Below the pieces are notes generated by a model that was not told the origin of the DNA, searched no databases, and saw nothing but the letters and a program-made list of their open reading frames with translations. From Plutella xylostella (lineage: Eukaryota; Arthropoda; Insecta; Lepidoptera; Plutellidae): DNA of 64,000 nt. The stretch's first letter is position 1. The number at the start of each line of letters is the position of its first letter. The stretch lies in NCBI RefSeq assembly GCF_932276165.1, contig NC_063993.1, positions 9,558,001 through 9,622,000 on the forward strand. Reading direction: 5' to 3'. A program made the translations under genes and the position numbers. Positions 60,801-64,000 of the stretch are shown here, piece by piece.

Positions 60801-63321
60801 TTATGAGGCATGGGAGAAAGTCGGTATAGGTAGTGCTGAAAGATTAAGTCTTACTGCACTAGATGTTTTCGTGTTTTTGAGTGTGAAGTCTGTAAAAATA
60901 ATTTTGATATTATTTGAAGGAACAAAATCATTTTATTTAACACACTTTGTGATGCACTGTGTTTTGGAAATCTCATGGTTTTGATGATTATCTTTATTTG
61001 TATGTGTAAAATTCATAAAGACGAAAAAATATATGTATAATTATTATAAACTTACTTTTGAACCCTAATATCTGGGTAACCACATGGTTTAGATTTTTTA
61101 TTGTTCCCTTATTTAAAACACTTTTATCAATTGATTAAAATAGGTTTGGTTAGTGGCTGCTAACTTACTTCGCAAATGGGGTCAGATTTGGTCAATCTCC
61201 TTAGCTGCAAAAATTATGTGTGTGAATTGTTGGGGAAATTTGGTAGATTATAATTTGGTGGGATATGTGTTTCACAGCCATTTTATGCTGAATAGGCAGA
61301 GCCGCTGCTATTAGCACAGATTTTAATAAATAGTTACTAGGTACGGAACAGATGCACTCATAGCATGAGAAAGTGTTTAAAATGAGACGAAAATGAAAAA
61401 AATAATGGAATAATTATATGGCAACCCACCCATGATTCTTCCATTGCTGGATATAGGCCTCAAAGGAGCGTCACAACACTGTTCTCGGCCTTCCTCATCC
61501 AAGCACACTGGAGGGAAGATGAAGGTAGGTAATTATTGTTATAAACTCACCTTAAGTTTCTTGATGGGCATCGGAGAAGGGTAAACATTTACAGGTCTTA
61601 TCAATGGTGCAATAGCAATGGGATTCTTCATTGTCACTGACTTAGGTTTAGGGCTTGCTGACCGCTTTTGAGCCTTTTTGGGCTCATCCAAGTTTATTGA
61701 TGCAAATTTCTTAACCTAAAATAAATTATATGTTATGTTAATATAACATTTTGATTTCCTTATGTTAATCTTGTAAGCATGTCATCATTAGATAGTATGT
61801 TTTGTCATTGTGGTGAAAGAATTCCATGGTTGCAATAGGGTCCTCTGTAAATGTAGCTGAATATTTATGTTTGTAATTTATATTTATTCCTCTGCACCAA
61901 TGTCCAATTTCTGCTAATAATTTATTTATAACTACCTGAATGGTAGGTGGCATCTTGGAAATGATAGCCGAGGTAGACTTCTTTAGATCTTCCTTGTCCC
62001 TCTTAGGTGTATCTTCTTTTTTCTCCCTCTTAATTTCACTCTTCCTTCTAGGTTCTTCCGACTTCCGCTTGTTATCTCCAGCTACATTCCGTCGCCTCTT
62101 GTCCTTACAACATTGTGATGTGTCTTGTAGAATGTATTTTTGAAACTTTTCTTTCATAGGAGTGTCATGCATTTTGAAAACCATCCTGTGAAATTAATTC
62201 GTTTTAAAATAAGGAAATAGATAAAAGATTTTTTTTACTTCTGATGTGTGGTGGCTTGCACTCTAAAGGGCCCTGATGATGTGAAATGGTATGTTTTGTG
62301 TTGTTGTGATGTCGAGTGAGCCTAAATCCTCTGGTGAGACACAATAATTATTGTGTTTCTACATAGGTAGGAACACATATCCTAGTAAAATATTTACTTA
62401 TGGTGCATACTTGTTTCTCAAATCGCAGAAGCGCAGTAAAGCCCAGCAGATTGCACGGAGATCCCACAAACATCTGGGGTTGCATTTAAAACATTTCCAA
62501 TCATCGGTAGATTCAATTTCTTTAATCTTTTCCATGCCTAAATTCCTTTTGATGCATTTCTGTAATAACACATAATAATCATGTTTATGTGAGGATTTAA
62601 ATAATATTAAATTTTACAGTAAAAATATTGTAATCTTTGAAAAATATATTTTTGCACAGTTTCCAAGGCAATCTCGGGAACTAAACATAATTGGCATAAG
62701 TGATCAACAGCACCAGTTTCTTACCGCACAAAATACATGAGGACAATCCGAACAGCAGTAGACCTGTCCGCCCTGGCCACACCAACGGCAGTACAGCTCC
62801 GAGCCATCCTCGCCCTTATCAAACTCCCCACTGTTGTAGAACGTGTGACAAGTGTGGCACATCAGGGTCCGCAGCATCGGGTGCGTCCGCATGCGGCTCT
62901 CATTGCGAGTCGTGTTACCCAAGTGGCGGTCGCAAGCCGTACAGTGCAGTCTTTCATTCGACACAGTACTCAAGTCTGAAATTACAGGTGTAGCAGTCAG
63001 TTGATCATGATTATAGACTAACAGGTAACCTATTTAAGGCCATTCTAAGCACAAATTCTCAGCTGGAGATAGGATTATCGCCATTATTACCTGTAAACTT
63101 GCTGATGTAAAAGTCCCTCTCCTTCTGACTGATGTCATCTTCAAAATCGCTATCTTTGGGCTCTGGAACAATAACATGTGTAAACCAGAGCTATTATCTA
63201 CATAATTCAAGTACGAAGCCATCACAGAAAACAATAGTTTACCATCGAACGGCGGGAAGTCATCCAGAGAAACCGGCTTCTCTCCGTCATTACTTGCTTC
63301 ACTAAACGATACTTCACTCAT
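57803..63321 (-). CDS. ADD1: ADD-domain chromatin protein (insect ADD1 / ATRX N-terminal-like), nine exons
   Basis: Exons: 63321-63243, 63162-63091, 62975-62725, 62559-62411, 62185-61936, 61715-61551, 60519-60343, 60067-59924, 59401-57803; all GT..AG and in phase, 2,886 nt, 961 aa. Start MSEVSFSEASNDGEKPVSLD. Exons 3-4 encode the ADD zinc module: CTAC, CHTC (GATA-like finger), then a PHD-like part CRWC, CCSDC, FCAKCIKRNLG, CFKCNP. ADD domains of ATRX and DNMT3 read the histone H3 tail with unmethylated K4 (family knowledge). A basic Lys/Arg region follows (exons 5-6), then a Gly-rich stretch. The last exon has a helical block (VEWYRYNVIDAYDALEYALG) and a long Asp/Glu/Asn-rich tail. Two SUMO-interaction-like motifs, DDDVECITPV and DDDDVEILS, are seen. 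There is no SNF2 helicase, so it matches the helicase-free insect ADD1 rather than full ATRX. Heterochromatin role inferred. Confidence 0.88.
59489..59580 (-). mobile_element. Possible 3' tail of a non-LTR retroposon
   Basis: On the minus strand GTCAAATAAAGTTTTTTTATC followed by TTATC-type repeats resembles a retroposon terminus with polyadenylation signal. A similar end occurs near 25627-25660. Lies in the intron before the last ADD-gene exon. Confidence 0.35.
60566..60680 (+). mobile_element. RTE-type retroposon tail
   Basis: TTGGATGCGGAAAGCTAAAG and GGGAGAGGCCTACGTCCAGCAGTGG match the end of the element at 38535, and the tail is a clean TGATGATGATGATGATGATG run. It is about 45 bp from the acceptor of ADD-gene exon 7. 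Confidence 0.8.
61424..61508 (-). mobile_element. RTE-type retroposon tail, diverged
   Basis: The minus strand reads TGCTTGGATGAGGAAGGCCG then GAGGCCTATATCCAGCAATGG, the same 3' sequence as at 38535 and 60566, with more changes and no GATGAT run left. Confidence 0.7.
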
Positions 63322-64000
63322 TGTAATAGTTAGCTTAGCATATTAGAAATACAGATGCGAAATATGATTAACTTATGGTGCTTCTAATATAAACATACGC
63401 TAGCATAAACGGTTTACAAAAGTATAACACTAAAATTCCAGCTAGACATTTCAGCCAAACTACGAATCGAAAGAATCGGCCATATTGGATTTAAATTTGA
63501 CAAAAGCAAGCAAGGAGACAGAAGGAAAGTGTAGGGATGTGTACATTGTACATAAAATGAATCGATCGATTATGCACATTTTTTTGTTGCTGGCACCCCA
63601 ATTGGCTATTTGTATTTTGTTATTTTGATGTATGTTATAGTTGCCAAATACCAAAAACATTGCCAAATTCGACTAGTATTATTTTGGCGAATGGCGTACT
63701 ATGGGTAGCCAAGTGGGGTGGGAGCATGAAAGTAATATTTTTTACTTTCATATTTAGAAGAAAAAAAAATTTGCCTTGCTACAAAATTTAATATTCTACA
63801 AAAAAGTTTGATATTATCTATGGACACTACACGTTGTACATAATGAATCAAATAATAAAATGTCTGAGAAAGTGAAAATTTGGTACGGAACGGTTCCCGA
63901 TATGCCATAACTACGATTATACAGCCTAGTTAGTGTACAAACGCAACTAACTTTTTTTGGGCTGGCAATGGCTGGCATATAAAGAGGCGTTTGTAAAAAA
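63322..64000. other. 5' flank of the ADD gene
   Basis: The presumed 5' UTR and promoter lie just right of 63321. A MITE is at 63591-63722. The rest, to the window end, is AT-rich with nothing recognised. Confidence 0.5.
63591..63722. mobile_element. ~132-bp MITE with GGCACCCCA ends
   Basis: TGGCACCCCAATTGGCTA and TAGCCAAGTGGGGTGGG are inverted repeats; the family also occurs at 47042-47210. Lies in the ADD-gene promoter side. Confidence 0.6.

Overview
The window is nuclear DNA of a moth or butterfly (Lepidoptera). This is inferred from small exons split by AT-rich introns, introns dense in short runs such as TAGGTACCTACC, tRNA-headed SINEs, RTE-clade retroposon tails, BEL/Pao and CR1/Jockey-like retroelements and many short inverted-repeat elements. 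No prokaryotic, plasmid or viral gene organisation is present. Five protein genes could be assembled exon by exon with GT..AG junctions and matching phases, plus several repeat families, many with readable target-site duplications (TSDs).

Layout from left to right. 1-2045 is the 5' end of a BEL/Pao LTR retrotransposon on the minus strand (LTR, primer site, repeat-rich leader, start of gag), sitting in an intron of the ubiquitin protease gene Usp12-46, whose last five exons run to 5083 (+). RpL21 (5779-6686, minus) converges on it and is complete, with a 5'TOP-type first exon. A small unrecognised nuclear-type protein starts at 7566 (+) and has four possible last exons. From 11384 to 31058 (minus) lies a complete 26-exon gene for the centriolar-satellite scaffold PCM1 (1,709 aa in this model). 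A first non-coding exon near 32.7 kb (inferred) and 13 coding exons from 43879 to 55322 (+) make an MFSD6-type membrane transporter (673 aa). Finally, 57803-63321 (minus) is a complete nine-exon gene for an ADD-zinc-finger chromatin protein related to insect ADD1/ATRX N-terminus (961 aa).

The genes look like an ordinary mix of housekeeping functions with no evident shared pathway. The most interesting structure is in introns and at exon edges. Pcm1 has duplicated the 3' edge of an exon together with its splice donor twice. One copy (15265-15319) keeps both phases and differs from the parent mostly at third codon positions, which suggests a mutually exclusive alternative exon. The other copy (24100-24177) is embedded in a 41-bp minisatellite that repeats the splice-donor edge of exon 10. 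The transporter gene carries a 27-nt phase-neutral microexon and an intron with four layers of nested transposons, whose insertion order can be read from empty sites within the window.
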